Origin: Nissabacter sp. SGAir0207
GTDB lineage: Bacteria > Pseudomonadota > Gammaproteobacteria > Enterobacterales > Enterobacteriaceae
NCBI RefSeq assembly: GCF_005491205.1
Contig: NZ_CP028036.1
Coordinates: 241,150-305,149 of the forward strand
Length of the DNA: 64,000 nucleotides
Direction: 5' to 3'
Shown: in pieces, positions 24,777 to 34,002 of the stretch
How positions within the stretch are numbered: the stretch's first letter is position 1
Layout of the letters: every line of letters begins with the position of its first letter
Position numbers and translations under genes: made by a program
Notes under the pieces: model-generated
The model's input: only the letters and a program-made list of their open reading frames with translations
Database searches by the model: none
What the model was told of the DNA's origin: nothing

Positions 24777-26864
24777 TCAGAAGGTGTAATTCAACGACAG
24801 CCAGTAGTTGCGGCCCGGTGTTACGTAGCCGGTGGTGGAGGCCTGCGTCTCAAAGTAATCGCCAGCGTAGAGCGTGCCACTGCCTGCGCGGTAGAGGCTG
24901 ACCTGCGAGAAGTCTTTGTCGAACAGGTTATTGATGGTGCCATTCAGGGTCAGCTGTGGCGTCAGGCGATAGGCCGCGCCCAGGTTGACCACGGTCCACG
25001 GCTTCAGGTAAGCGCCACGGTCGTCATATACCGCTTTCTGTACCGCGCTCAGGTTGGCGTAGCGGGTGGTGTAGCGCGGCGTTTTGCCGTGGTACTCCGC
25101 CGCCACCCACGTTGACAGCGCTTCGCTCGCCTGCCAGGAGAGGCGGGCATTCGCCATGTGGCGCGCGGTGTTGGTCAGTGGTGCGCCGGGGTTGTCGCCG
25201 CCGCGCTGTTGGCTATCGGTGTAGGTGTAGTTCAGATCCAGCGTCACCGCCGGCGTGAACAGCGGCAGTGAGGTCGCGAACTCCAGCCCCTGCGTTAATG
25301 CCTTGCCGACGTTGCGATAGGAGTAGGTAGCGTCATCAATGGTCTCCGTCTCAATCGCGTTGCGGGTGTGGTTGATAAAGCCGGTGACGTTCGCCTTAAC
25401 CGCCGATTCCCCTTCGTAATAGACGCCCACCTCATAGTTGACGCTGCTCTCCGGCTTCAACGACGGGTTGCCGATGGTGGTGACCAGCCCGTTGCCCGCC
25501 ACGCCGCTCACCCCGTTGTGCAACTGGCTGAGGGAGGGAGTTTTGTAACCGGTGCTGACGCCGCCTTTCAGAGTCCAGTCATCCAGCGCGTTCCAAACCA
25601 GATAGGCGCGCGGGCTGACGTGGCCGCCAAAGCTGTCATGCTTCTCATAGCGGGCGCCCCAGGTGAGTGAGAGCGGATCGAGCAGCTGCCAGTCATCCTC
25701 GACATACAGCGAGCCGGTCTTTTGCCGGAAGGTCTCCCCGCTGTTGGCCAGCACGATCCCATCCTTCAGGCGGGCATCCCAATACTCGCCGCCCACGGTC
25801 AGCAGGTGATCATCCCCTACCGGCGCGATCAGGCTGGTGTTGAGGATGGCATTGCTGTTTTTGAGCTGGCGATCCTCGCCGCTCAGCCCTTGGTTCTCGG
25901 TGGAGAGCGTGCGCGGCGTCAGCAGCCGCCCCTTGTTCTCCGTCACGGCGTAGGAGAGGCTGGAGCTCCAGCGGCCAATGCTCAGATCGGTATCATGGCC
26001 GATCACCACTTTGTTGCGCTGGTAGCGCAGCCGCTCGCGGTAGCCGCCGCCGCTGACGCCCACCGGCCCCAGCTGGCTGTTGCGGTTGTCATACTCTTGC
26101 CGGGCGGTCTCGCCATCAATCCACAGGGTGTTGCTATCGCTGGTCTTGGCGCTCAACCGGCCACCCAGGCTGTAGTTGTCCGTCTTGGTCGGGTAAGGGA
26201 CGCGGGTGTTGCCGCCGCTGTCGCTCAGGCTGGTGACGCTGGAACCCTGGCGATGGCTGAGGTTGCCGCGCAGCGCCAGCGTCAGGGCACGGTTGGCGAG
26301 CGGGCCGCTGGTGTAGATGCCGAGGGTGGAGTCATCGCCCCACTTATCATGCTCCTGCACAGTGTGGGAGAGGTTCACGCCGCCGTGCCACGCATCGGTC
26401 TCTTTTTTGGTGATGATATTGATGACGCCGCCCATCGCGTCGGAACCATAGAGCGTCGACATCGGGCCGCGGATCACCTCAATGTGGTCGATGGCCGAAA
26501 GCGGCGGCATCATCGCGGTGTCGAGGGTGCCGAAGCCGTTGGGCGTGGCATCGGCGCTGGCGTTCTGGCGCACGCCATCAATCAGGATCAGCGTGTAGCT
26601 GCTCGGCATTCCCCGGATGCTGATGTCCAGCCCGCCGGTCTTGCCGGTGCCACCGCGCACATCCACACCCTCCACGCCGCTCAGCGCCTGCCCCAAATCG
26701 CTGTAGTTTTTCTTCGCCAGCTCTTGCTGACCAATGATTGAGATGGAGGCAGGCGCGTTGGTCATCTTCTGCTCATAACCACTGGCGGAGACCACCAGCG
26801 TATCTTCTGCCAAGGCCGGGGCGCTGGCCGCCAGCATCAGCAGGGTCAGGGTCTTGATCTTCAA
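24777..26864 (-). CDS. TonB-dependent outer-membrane receptor (CirA/IrgA-like)
   Basis: About 695 residues, the usual size for a siderophore or colicin receptor. A signal peptide (MKIKTLTLLMLAASAPALA) is followed by a TonB-box-like DTLVVSAS, the plug domain (PASISIIGQQELAKKNYSDLGQALSGVEGVDVRGG; IEVIRGPMSTLYGSDAMGGVINIIT) and a beta-barrel ending in NYTF, an outer-membrane C-terminal phenylalanine. TTG at 26864 gives a normal signal peptide; a GTG at 26906 would lengthen it. A Fur-box-like sequence lies 75 bases upstream, so iron repression is likely. The ligand is probably a catecholate siderophore, by family resemblance only. Confidence 0.88.
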   Translation of the reverse strand: MKIKTLTLLMLAASAPALAEDTLVVSASGYEQKMTNAPASISIIGQQELAKKNYSDLGQALSGVEGVDVRGGTGKTGGLDISIRGMPSSYTLILIDGVRQNASADATPNGFGTLDTAMMPPLSAIDHIEVIRGPMSTLYGSDAMGGVINIITKKETDAWHGGVNLSHTVQEHDKWGDDSTLGIYTSGPLANRALTLALRGNLSHRQGSSVTSLSDSGGNTRVPYPTKTDNYSLGGRLSAKTSDSNTLWIDGETARQEYDNRNSQLGPVGVSGGGYRERLRYQRNKVVIGHDTDLSIGRWSSSLSYAVTENKGRLLTPRTLSTENQGLSGEDRQLKNSNAILNTSLIAPVGDDHLLTVGGEYWDARLKDGIVLANSGETFRQKTGSLYVEDDWQLLDPLSLTWGARYEKHDSFGGHVSPRAYLVWNALDDWTLKGGVSTGYKTPSLSQLHNGVSGVAGNGLVTTIGNPSLKPESSVNYEVGVYYEGESAVKANVTGFINHTRNAIETETIDDATYSYRNVGKALTQGLEFATSLPLFTPAVTLDLNYTYTDSQQRGGDNPGAPLTNTARHMANARLSWQASEALSTWVAAEYHGKTPRYTTRYANLSAVQKAVYDDRGAYLKPWTVVNLGAAYRLTPQLTLNGTINNLFDKDFSQVSLYRAGSGTLYAGDYFETQASTTGYVTPGRNYWLSLNYTF

Positions 26865-26938
26865 AGGTATCGTCCGTGTCAGAATTAAAATGTAAAGGCC
26901 TGACACACTACTTCACCGAACTTAAACGAAAGGATAAC

Positions 26939-26957
26939 GCAAATCGTTATCATTCCC
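26939..26957 (-). promoter_or_regulatory. Fur box upstream of the TonB-dependent receptor
   Basis: Read on the minus strand, GGGAATGATAACGATTTGC matches 13 of 19 positions of the Fur consensus (GATAATGATAATCATTATC). It lies where a promoter for the receptor gene is expected. Confidence 0.65.
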
Positions 26958-27024
26958 TTTATGATTAACAAACGGGAAAAGGCTCACCACCACGGGTGCG
27001 GCAGCGAGCCTTAGGGGGAAGGGT

Positions 27025-28218
27025 TTACTCTTTGTGAAGCGATCTTTCGCCCCACAGGGCCACCAGCGCAAGCAGCAGCGGGATGAGCGATCCCCAGAGT
27101 ACCGCCTGCCAGCCAAATGCGTTTAGCAAGGCACCAGAGCAGAAGGAGCCAACGATCATCACGCCAAACACCACGAAGTCATTGAACGACTGCACGCGGG
27201 TTCTCTCCTCAGGGCGATGGAAATCAATGACGCGCGCCGAGGCACCGGTAAAGCCGAAGTTCCAGCCCAGTCCCAGCAAGATCAGCGCCCCCCAGTAGTG
27301 GATGACATCTGTGCCTGTCAGGCCGACCAGCACCGAGAGCGCGGTGATTACCAGCCCCAACGCGCCCACCTGCCGCGCGCCAACACGGCTGATGAGCCGC
27401 CCGGTGAAAAAGCCCGGCCCATACATGGCGATCACATGCCACTGGATGCCGAGGTTGGCATGCTGTTGCGACAGGCCATGCTGGTGCATGGAGAGCGGCG
27501 CGGCCGTCATCAAAAAGTTCATCACCATGTAGGCCACTGCGCCACAGGCGACGGTGCGGGCAAAACCGGGCTGGCGCGCAATCTCTGCCAGCGGGCGGCC
27601 ACCCCCGGCGACCGGAGCAGGCTCCGGCGGCGTTTTAACGCCAGCCAGCACCGTGGCCGCGAGCGCCGCTACCACGGCCTGCCCAATAAAGGTGGCGGCA
27701 AAGGTGTGGGGCGGCCAGAGATCCATCGTCCCGCTAACCAGCATTGGGCCGATGACGCCCGCCGCCACCCCGCCGCCCATCACCAGCGACAGCGCCCTGG
27801 CGCGCCGCGCCGGGCTGACGCCATCCGTCGCGGCAAAGCGGAAGGAGAGCGTGACCGCCGCGTAGGCACCGCCCAAAAACGCCGCCAGACAGAAGAGCAG
27901 GAACGAGTGCTCCACCACCGCCAGCGCGGCCAGCAGGCCGGTCAGCACCCCGCTGGCAGTCCCCACCATAAAGGCCGCTTTCCGGCCATACTTTCTGGCG
28001 AGCGCGCCAAACGGCAGGATGCAGGCGGCCATGCCTGAGACAAACAGGCTGATGGGCAGTGTCGCCAGCGTGGCAGTGGGCGCGATGCTATTTCCCACAA
28101 TCGCACCGGTGGTGTAGAACACCACCGAGTTGGCGCCCGAAAGCGCCTGCGCCAGCGCCAGTCGGGCAATGTTCCGGTTCTGCTGGCTGATCGGAAAGTC
28201 AGCGGTGGAATCCGTCAC
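27025..28218 (-). CDS. MFS transporter
   Basis: 397 residues, twelve predicted TM helices. The ALARKYGRKAAFM loop between TM2 and TM3 is an MFS motif A. The GTG at 28218 has GGGAGGG six bases upstream. It lies 17 bases downstream of the SDR gene on the same strand, so the two are co-transcribed and divergent from a LysR gene. It resembles drug/metabolite exporters of the DHA type, but substrate and direction are unknown. Confidence 0.85.
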   Translation of the reverse strand: MTDSTADFPISQQNRNIARLALAQALSGANSVVFYTTGAIVGNSIAPTATLATLPISLFVSGMAACILPFGALARKYGRKAAFMVGTASGVLTGLLAALAVVEHSFLLFCLAAFLGGAYAAVTLSFRFAATDGVSPARRARALSLVMGGGVAAGVIGPMLVSGTMDLWPPHTFAATFIGQAVVAALAATVLAGVKTPPEPAPVAGGGRPLAEIARQPGFARTVACGAVAYMVMNFLMTAAPLSMHQHGLSQQHANLGIQWHVIAMYGPGFFTGRLISRVGARQVGALGLVITALSVLVGLTGTDVIHYWGALILLGLGWNFGFTGASARVIDFHRPEERTRVQSFNDFVVFGVMIVGSFCSGALLNAFGWQAVLWGSLIPLLLALVALWGERSLHKE

Positions 28219-28235
28219 AGGCTACCCTCCCCTCA

Positions 28236-29012
28236 TCAGGCGTTGCGGCCAGCCATCACGCCGCCATCCACGTCCCATACCGCGCCGGTTACCCAGCCCG
28301 CCTTGTCAGAGAGCAGGAAAGTCACCGCCTCGGCCACGTCAACCGGCGTACCGACCCGGCCAATCGGGTGGAAGCTGTCGAAGCTCTCCATCACGCCGCC
28401 CACCTCCTCTTTCGGGATAAAGCCCTCATAGATCGGAGTGTGCACCACGGCTGGTGACACGGCATTGACCCGGATGCCGTGGCCGCCCAGCTCAATCGCC
28501 AGATTTTTGGTCAGGGCGTGCAGCCCGGCCTTGGCCATTGAATAGGCGGAAGAGGGAGTAGCACCAATCGCCTGCTGCGCCCACATGGAGCCGATGTTCA
28601 CCACCGCGCCACGGTTGCCGCTCGCCACCATGTTGCGTACCACATCACGCGTAATAAAGAAGGTGGCGCGGTTGAGGCTCATATAGATGTCATAATCCGC
28701 CGCTTCATGCTCAACGAACGGTTTCGGGAAGAACACCCCGGCCGCGTTCACCAGCAGGCTGATGTCACGATGCTCTGCATTCAGGGTGGCGAGCACCTGC
28801 TGCATCCCCGCTTCGGTGGTCAGGTCAGCCACGATCACCGTGACCGGCCCCTTGGTGGCCAACGTCTGGCGCGCCTGCTCCGCTTTCTCCTGACGGTTGC
28901 CCACTAGCACCACGCTCCCCCCCTGCTCCAACACCAGACGGGCAGTTTCATAGCCCATGCCACTGGTGCCGCCAACGACCAACAATTTCTTACCTGCGAA
29001 TGAAACGCCCAT
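28236..29012 (-). CDS. Short-chain dehydrogenase/reductase (SDR)
   Basis: 258 residues of classical SDR form. The cofactor motif is GGTSGMG (about 14-20), NAAG is in the [11 protein letters not shown] segment, the catalytic Ser is in NIGSMWAQ and the catalytic Tyr/Lys pair in SAYSMAK. It is an NAD(P)H-dependent oxidoreductase of an unknown carbonyl or alcohol. The ATG at 29012 follows AGAGGTCGAG; a longer frame to 29081 is not supported. It is co-transcribed with the MFS gene downstream, probably under control of the divergent LysR protein. Confidence 0.88.
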   Translation of the reverse strand: MGVSFAGKKLLVVGGTSGMGYETARLVLEQGGSVVLVGNRQEKAEQARQTLATKGPVTVIVADLTTEAGMQQVLATLNAEHRDISLLVNAAGVFFPKPFVEHEAADYDIYMSLNRATFFITRDVVRNMVASGNRGAVVNIGSMWAQQAIGATPSSAYSMAKAGLHALTKNLAIELGGHGIRVNAVSPAVVHTPIYEGFIPKEEVGGVMESFDSFHPIGRVGTPVDVAEAVTFLLSDKAGWVTGAVWDVDGGVMAGRNA

Positions 29013-29185
29013 CTCGACCTCTTTGCTCTTAATAAAATGGCCTGCCGGCTGGCAGCCCTCGGTATGGCCGTATAGTGGCACTGGCCGCCGGGACTGACGA
29101 CTGATAAGAAATAGCGGAACAGGAAAGAAAATCTATCTCGCAAGATGGGGCTGTGGCAGGATAAAGAAAATCTTAACGGGTAACG

Positions 29186-30106
29186 ATGATGCGCTCACTG
29201 AACAGACTGAAATGGCTGCACGCCTTTGAGGCGACCGCGCGCCACGGTAGCTTTACCGGCGCGGCGACGGAGCTGGGCGTCACGCCCGCGGCGGTCGGGC
29301 AACTAGTGCGGGCGCTGGAGGAGTGGGTGGGCCATCCGCTGCTGCACCGCTCGCGCTCCGGCAGCACGCGCCTGACGCTGGTCAGTGAGGCCGAAGAGGC
29401 ATTGCAGGAGATCACCCAGGGGCTGGACAGCCTGGAGCGCGGGCTGGGGAAACTGCGCGGCCGCCGCGCCCGCTCGGTGGTGGTGATTACCGCTTCGCAG
29501 GTGTTGATGATGAACTGGCTGATGGAGCGCCTGAACCGCTTCTCCGAGAGCCACGCCCATATCGACCTGCGCCTGAACGTGACGGAGAAGCTGATGGACG
29601 TCTCCCACGGCGAGGCCGATATCGGCATTCGTTGTGGCCGAGGCGACTGGCCGGGGGTAAACAAAACCTGGCTGATGGCGGAAGAGGCGGTGCTGGTCTG
29701 TAGTCCCCGGCTGCTGCCCGCCGGTCAGGCGTGCAGTGTGGAGTGGCTGGCCTCACAAAAACTTATCCATGATGATACGCCGCACCCCGGCGCGGATTTC
29801 CCGCGCTGGGAGCAGGTACTGGAGAAGCTGGGCGCGCCCGCCAGCGCCCAGAGCGGTTTGCATATCAACTCCACCTCCGCCGTGATCCTCGCCGCATTGA
29901 GCGGCCGGGGCGTGGCGATTGTCCGGCGGGCGCTGGTGGAGACGCTGATCGGAACCGGGCAGTTGCGCCAGTTGCACGCCGACCAACGCTGGCCGCTGCG
30001 TTGGGACTACTACATCGTGACGCCGCAACAGGCCGTGCTGCGCCCGGAGGTCAAGCTGTTCCATGACTGGCTGGCGGAGGACGTCGCCCATCCCGCGGCG
30101 GAGTGA
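29186..30106 (+). CDS. LysR family regulator, GcvA-like
   Basis: 306 residues. The winged HTH lies at residues about 5-65 (LKWLHAFEATARHGSFTGAATELGVTPAAVGQLVRALEEWVGHPLLHR) and is followed by a LysR substrate-binding domain (ADIGIRCGRGDWPG; AALSGRGVAIVRRALV). The HTH with FEATARHGSFT and the RCGRG block are typical of the GcvA branch. It is divergent from the SDR-MFS pair across about 170 bases and is the likely activator or repressor of that pair. Confidence 0.88.
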   Translation: MMRSLNRLKWLHAFEATARHGSFTGAATELGVTPAAVGQLVRALEEWVGHPLLHRSRSGSTRLTLVSEAEEALQEITQGLDSLERGLGKLRGRRARSVVVITASQVLMMNWLMERLNRFSESHAHIDLRLNVTEKLMDVSHGEADIGIRCGRGDWPGVNKTWLMAEEAVLVCSPRLLPAGQACSVEWLASQKLIHDDTPHPGADFPRWEQVLEKLGAPASAQSGLHINSTSAVILAALSGRGVAIVRRALVETLIGTGQLRQLHADQRWPLRWDYYIVTPQQAVLRPEVKLFHDWLAEDVAHPAAE

Positions 30107-30246
30107 GGGCGCACCGGGGCTAATTCAACGCCAAAGAAATTCTTTCCCCGCTGCCAAGTTTATCTGGTTTGCCTCCCCGGCCCTGCCTTTCCATAATTAC
30201 CCTATCCCCGCGCCAGCGATGGCGCTGTTTAGAGAAGTGATGACCC

Positions 30247-30912
30247 ATGTTGATACATGCTGATTTTTCACAGCGCGCCAGCGTCCGGCCTGCTGACCAC
30301 CAGTGGGTGCCCTCGCCGCAATCTGGTGTCGAACGCGTGATGCTTGACCGCATCGGCGCGGAGCAAGCGCGCGCCACCAGTCTGGTTCGCTACCGGCCAG
30401 GCTCGCGCTTTCCTGCCCATACGCACCCTGACGGTGAAGAGATTCTGGTACTCGCTGGCACCTTCAGCGAAGGCGCGCACCACTACCCGGCTGGCTGGTA
30501 CATGCGCAACCCGGATGGCTCCTCCCATGCCCCCTCCAGCGCCGAAGGGGCGACCCTGTTCGTCAAGTTGCGGCAGATGCACCCCTCGGAGCGCACCAGC
30601 CTGCGCCTCAACACCCGTGACGCCAAAAACTGGCATGACGAGGCTGGTCGGCAGGTCTGCCCGCTCTATCACAGCGCGTTTGAGCAGGTCTGCTTGCAGC
30701 GTCTCCACGCTGGCGAACCTGTTTTTAGCCAGCCACCGCCGGGCGGCGCGGAACTGCTCGTCCTTGAGGGAACGCTGTGCGAGGGTGACACCGAGTGGGA
30801 AACCAACAGTTGGCTGCGGCTGCCGCCCGGCCCCTGCCCGGCGCTGATAACTGGCCCCACCGGGGCGCTGTTTTACCTGAAAACCGGCCATCTCCACGCA
30901 GGCGCTGTTTAA
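30247..30912 (+). CDS. ChrR-like double-cupin protein
   Basis: 221 residues. Two cupin-like halves are seen: SLVRYRPGSRFPAHTHPDGEEILVLAGTFSEGAHHYPAGWYMRNPDGSSHAPSS, with three histidines and a glutamate that can bind metal, and a degenerate second half (GGAELLVLEGTLCEGDTEWETNSWLRLPPG). The pattern matches the C-terminal cupin of ChrR-type anti-ECF-sigma proteins, but there is no zinc-binding anti-sigma domain and no sigma factor gene nearby. It is therefore more likely a free-standing cupin enzyme or sensor. The arylamine N-acetyltransferase follows 68 bases later. Confidence 0.82.
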   Translation: MLIHADFSQRASVRPADHQWVPSPQSGVERVMLDRIGAEQARATSLVRYRPGSRFPAHTHPDGEEILVLAGTFSEGAHHYPAGWYMRNPDGSSHAPSSAEGATLFVKLRQMHPSERTSLRLNTRDAKNWHDEAGRQVCPLYHSAFEQVCLQRLHAGEPVFSQPPPGGAELLVLEGTLCEGDTEWETNSWLRLPPGPCPALITGPTGALFYLKTGHLHAGAV

Positions 30913-30980
30913 ATGGCGCGGCAACCCACACTATGCTTCAGTATGGCGTGCACATCGCGCATCTATTTAGGTACGACACC

Positions 30981-31781
30981 ATGAACAACACCGAACACCT
31001 CACCCGCTTTGCGACACTGGCAAACCTCAGCGGCCCCTTCCCACCTAACTGGGAGACGCTGGCAGCGCTGCACCACGTCTGGCCGCATACCATCCCCTTC
31101 GAAAATATTGAGGTTCTGCTTAACCGCCCCATCAGCACCGCGTTGGCTGACATCGCTGACAAACTCCTGACGCGGGGGCGCGGCGGCTACTGCTTTGAGC
31201 ACAACCTGCTGTTCAAACAGGTGCTGGAAGAGGCCGGTTTCAGCGTCACGCCCCATTTGGCGCGGGTGGTCTGGGGGCTGGAGGAGCCGGCCCCCACGCC
31301 GCAGACCCACATGCTGCTGATCGTCACGCTGAATGGCACGCGCTATCTGGCGGATGTCGGCTTCGGTGGCGTCAGCCTGCCCGCACCGCTGCGGCTGGAG
31401 GAGGGGGAGCAACAGGGTTTTGCGCTGGCACGCACCGGTCACGACCAGTGGCTGCTCTCCCTCGCCGGGCCAGAGCAAAAACGGCTGATGTACCTGTTCG
31501 ATGAGCGCCCCTGTGAACAGGTTGACATCGTGGTCGCCAACCATTTTGTCTCGACCCATCCTGAGTCGCTGTTCCGCCATAACCTGATCATGGCGGGCCT
31601 GCGCGAAGAGGGACAATACAACCTGTTCAACCAGCATCTGGCCATTCATGGCAGTGAGGAACGCGAGCAGCAGGCGCAGAGCTACAGCGAGTTTAAGTCG
31701 CTGGTCAGCCCGTTCTTCCGCCGCCAGGACACCCTCAGCGAAGAGGACATGCAGGCGATCTACGCCAAACTCAACGGCTGA
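30981..31781 (+). CDS. Arylamine N-acetyltransferase (NAT)
   Basis: 266 residues, close to the usual NAT length. The catalytic triad is plainly visible: Cys71 in RGGYCFEHN, His110 in PQTHMLL and Asp125 in YLADVGFGG. NATs transfer acetyl (or propionyl) groups from acyl-CoA to aromatic amines and hydrazines. I chose ATG 30981 behind TTTAGGT because the upstream extension overlaps the cupin gene. A terminator follows. Confidence 0.93.
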   Translation: MNNTEHLTRFATLANLSGPFPPNWETLAALHHVWPHTIPFENIEVLLNRPISTALADIADKLLTRGRGGYCFEHNLLFKQVLEEAGFSVTPHLARVVWGLEEPAPTPQTHMLLIVTLNGTRYLADVGFGGVSLPAPLRLEEGEQQGFALARTGHDQWLLSLAGPEQKRLMYLFDERPCEQVDIVVANHFVSTHPESLFRHNLIMAGLREEGQYNLFNQHLAIHGSEEREQQAQSYSEFKSLVSPFFRRQDTLSEEDMQAIYAKLNG

Positions 31782-31794
31782 GACGCTGCCCGCG

Positions 31795-31820
31795 GGGCCA
31801 CGTTAGCGCGTGGCCCTTTT
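31795..31820 (+). terminator. Rho-independent terminator after the NAT gene
   Basis: GGGCCACG (31795-31802), loop TTAGCG, CGTGGCCC (31809-31816), TTTT. Confidence 0.8.
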
Positions 31821-31873
31821 CCTGTCTGGGGTTGGTGTCACTGGCAAAAAGGGGAGACAGGAAAAGAGAGGGC

Positions 31874-32764
31874 TTAATTCACCAGATCCTTGAAATGAGA
31901 AAATTCCTCTTGCGTTAATTTATCCGATACCTTGCGGGTGAAGAAATAGAAGTTCTTTCGAATTTTTTCTACATCGCTGACATCCAGCGTCCTGGGATAA
32001 TCGGGGCCGCTGTTCCAGTCAATGTAGCGGAAACAGTTGTTCCTCACGCCAGGATTGTCATATATCTTCACTTCTGGCTTCATTTTCAGCAGGGTGTGGA
32101 AGAATATTTCGTCGGAGCAGTAAGTGAAATTAAATGAAGGAAGCAGGGTGGGATGGGTGTGCAGAATATCCAGAATGAAGCCAATGCTGCCATAGGTTAG
32201 GGCAAACCAGTTGGTGCCCTTATAAAAGGTCATCTCCAATCCATTACTGAGCAGCGAGGTTATTTCATGGTTTTTATACATAAAACGAATATGTTTAAAC
32301 AATTTTCGCTTTACGGCAAAGACCAGACTTTTTTGCTTGGTAAAGAAGTAGGGCGGATATTTATACATGACCCGGTCAGCCGGATTAACATAATGGCTAC
32401 GCTCATCCTGATAGTGAATAAATTCCTGGCCCCGATGTTTAGAGAGGAATGCATTGATGGCCTCGTTAGAGGCAGCCGGGACGTCATCCCCGGAGAGCAA
32501 GAAGAAGTAGTCGAAGCGGTAGCGCATCGCCTCTTCCAGCAGCCGACAGGTCGCGTGGATTTGGGAAACATCCCCCCAATAGACCGGCACCCGTTTTGTG
32601 AGCAAGATAACATTCTCTTTCGCCAGATCGGCAATCTCGCTGATATCTGACTTGGCGTCATAATGGATGATAATGGTATTTTCCGGGAAGGCGGAAAGAT
32701 ACTCCACAGTCCAGTAGAGAGCATGACTGGGTTGGTGCGCAACAATCGCAAATAACTTATTCAT
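31874..32764 (-). CDS. Glycosyltransferase, core-2/I-branching (GT14) type
   Basis: 296 residues. IIIHYDAKSDI, VPVYWGDVSQIHATCRLLEEAM, FLLSGDDVPA and FHTLLKMKPE match the 'Branch' family (beta-1,6-N-acetylglucosaminyl- or xylosyltransferase-like GT14 enzymes). No membrane helix or signal peptide is seen. The gene is markedly more AT-rich than its neighbours, stands alone without polysaccharide genes and is flanked by a 668-base AT-rich non-coding stretch. All this suggests horizontal acquisition. It might modify lipopolysaccharide or a capsule, but the acceptor is unknown. Confidence 0.85.
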   Translation of the reverse strand: MNKLFAIVAHQPSHALYWTVEYLSAFPENTIIIHYDAKSDISEIADLAKENVILLTKRVPVYWGDVSQIHATCRLLEEAMRYRFDYFFLLSGDDVPAASNEAINAFLSKHRGQEFIHYQDERSHYVNPADRVMYKYPPYFFTKQKSLVFAVKRKLFKHIRFMYKNHEITSLLSNGLEMTFYKGTNWFALTYGSIGFILDILHTHPTLLPSFNFTYCSDEIFFHTLLKMKPEVKIYDNPGVRNNCFRYIDWNSGPDYPRTLDVSDVEKIRKNFYFFTRKVSDKLTQEEFSHFKDLVN

Positions 32765-33432
32765 TATTATCGTCTCTTAATGTTTTCACAGGGTAAAACG
32801 GGGACGGCGAATGGCTCTTATTTTATGCGCATTAATTTTTCGAGATGGGAAAAAAGTGAAGCATAAACGTCATTAGTTGTCATCTCATCTTTTATCACTT
32901 TTCATCACCGGCGTGATAAATAAGACAATTCTTTATTTATCTCAGGTGAATTATTTCGCGATAATATAAGCGCCATTTATATATAAAGTTACAGACTAAT
33001 CCTAATTCAGCACTTATTTTATCGATAGGTGAATAATGCGTTTTTTACCCCTTTCCCACTCACTTATTGCTGCATTAACTCAATGTTAATTAGCAAAGAA
33101 CTTATAACCTTTTCAATGTATTGATACGCCACGGCGTTGAAATAGAATCAGGTGAACATGCTGGTTATTGCCATCCATTGCAGCACACAATCAAAACTTT
33201 TCTGGCGGGGTCTGGCAGAGGGAATGGCCTAAGCATCAGAAAATGCGTGCAATATATTTAATACGGCATACAGAGTTGGCGATGCGCTAGAAAGATGTGC
33301 GATTAGTCACATTTTTAGCAGGGAAAAGGAAAACGTCATGCAGGGGGTCTGGGCTGACTCATTAGCGGGACTGGTCTGGCAAGGCGCGCAGCCAAGGGCC
33401 GCGCGCTGGGATCGGGGTGAAGCAGCAAAGCG
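32765..33432. other. Long AT-rich intergenic region with three SD-preceded micro-ORFs
   Basis: No conventional gene is visible. Three very short frames on the plus strand have good ribosome sites: 33035-33088 (17 codons, after AGGTGAATA), 33158-33232 (24 codons, after AGGTGAAC) and 33339-33437 (32 codons, after AAGGAAAACGTC). None is recognisable and none is confirmed. The left part should hold the promoter of the glycosyltransferase gene. Confidence 0.4.
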
Positions 33433-33870
33433 TTAGTTCGGGATACGCAGCTTCTGGCCGGGATAAATCTTATCCGGGCTGCTCAGCATCGGGCGGTTAG
33501 CCTCGAAGATTTTGTTGTACTGGTTGGCATCACCGTACATTTTCTGGGAAATCTTGCTCAGGGTATCGCCGGAAACCACATTATAGAAGCGTGAGCCTTG
33601 CTCGCTGGCGGCACCGCTGACATTGTCCTCAACGGCATTGATGCCATTGACGTTACCGGCCGCCACCAGGATCTTCTCTTTCTGCTCCTGTGTCAGGCCA
33701 TCGCCGGTCACTACGGCCTTGTTGCCGTCAACCTTGATGTCTACTTTGTCGCTGCCCGGCAGGTTCAGGGTCTCAATGTGCTTTTTGATTGCTTCGCTGG
33801 CATGTTCGTTGCCTTTGACTGCATCCCACAGTTTCTCACCGGCCTCTTTTACAAAATCAAACATTCCCAT
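33433..33870 (-). CDS. kbp: Potassium-binding protein Kbp (YgaU/LysM-BON protein)
   Basis: 145 residues, aligning throughout with E. coli Kbp/YgaU. The start [20 protein letters not shown] is followed by a BON domain (about 20-85; [22 protein letters not shown]) and a C-terminal LysM domain (about 95-145; [34 protein letters not shown]) ending [12 protein letters not shown]. Kbp is a cytoplasmic K+ sensor needed for normal growth at high potassium, and it is osmotically and RpoS induced in E. coli. ATG 33870 follows AGGAGAGAAAGC; upstream codons are not supported. Confidence 0.95.
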   Translation of the reverse strand: MGMFDFVKEAGEKLWDAVKGNEHASEAIKKHIETLNLPGSDKVDIKVDGNKAVVTGDGLTQEQKEKILVAAGNVNGINAVEDNVSGAASEQGSRFYNVVSGDTLSKISQKMYGDANQYNKIFEANRPMLSSPDKIYPGQKLRIPN

Positions 33871-34002
33871 GCTTTCTCTCCTGTTATCAATGCGTCTTCT
33901 AACCATAGCAAAGGGAGAGGGTTTAACCACCCGGTGGCGGGTGGGTGGTGAATGTTGCAGCAACTGGCGGCGAAATTCAGAGAGATCTGACGGCGTGCGC
34001 GG

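Noticed and set aside
30247..30912. ChrR-like protein as a genuine anti-sigma factor
   Set aside because: The zinc-binding anti-sigma domain is missing and no ECF sigma gene is adjacent; only the cupin part is present.
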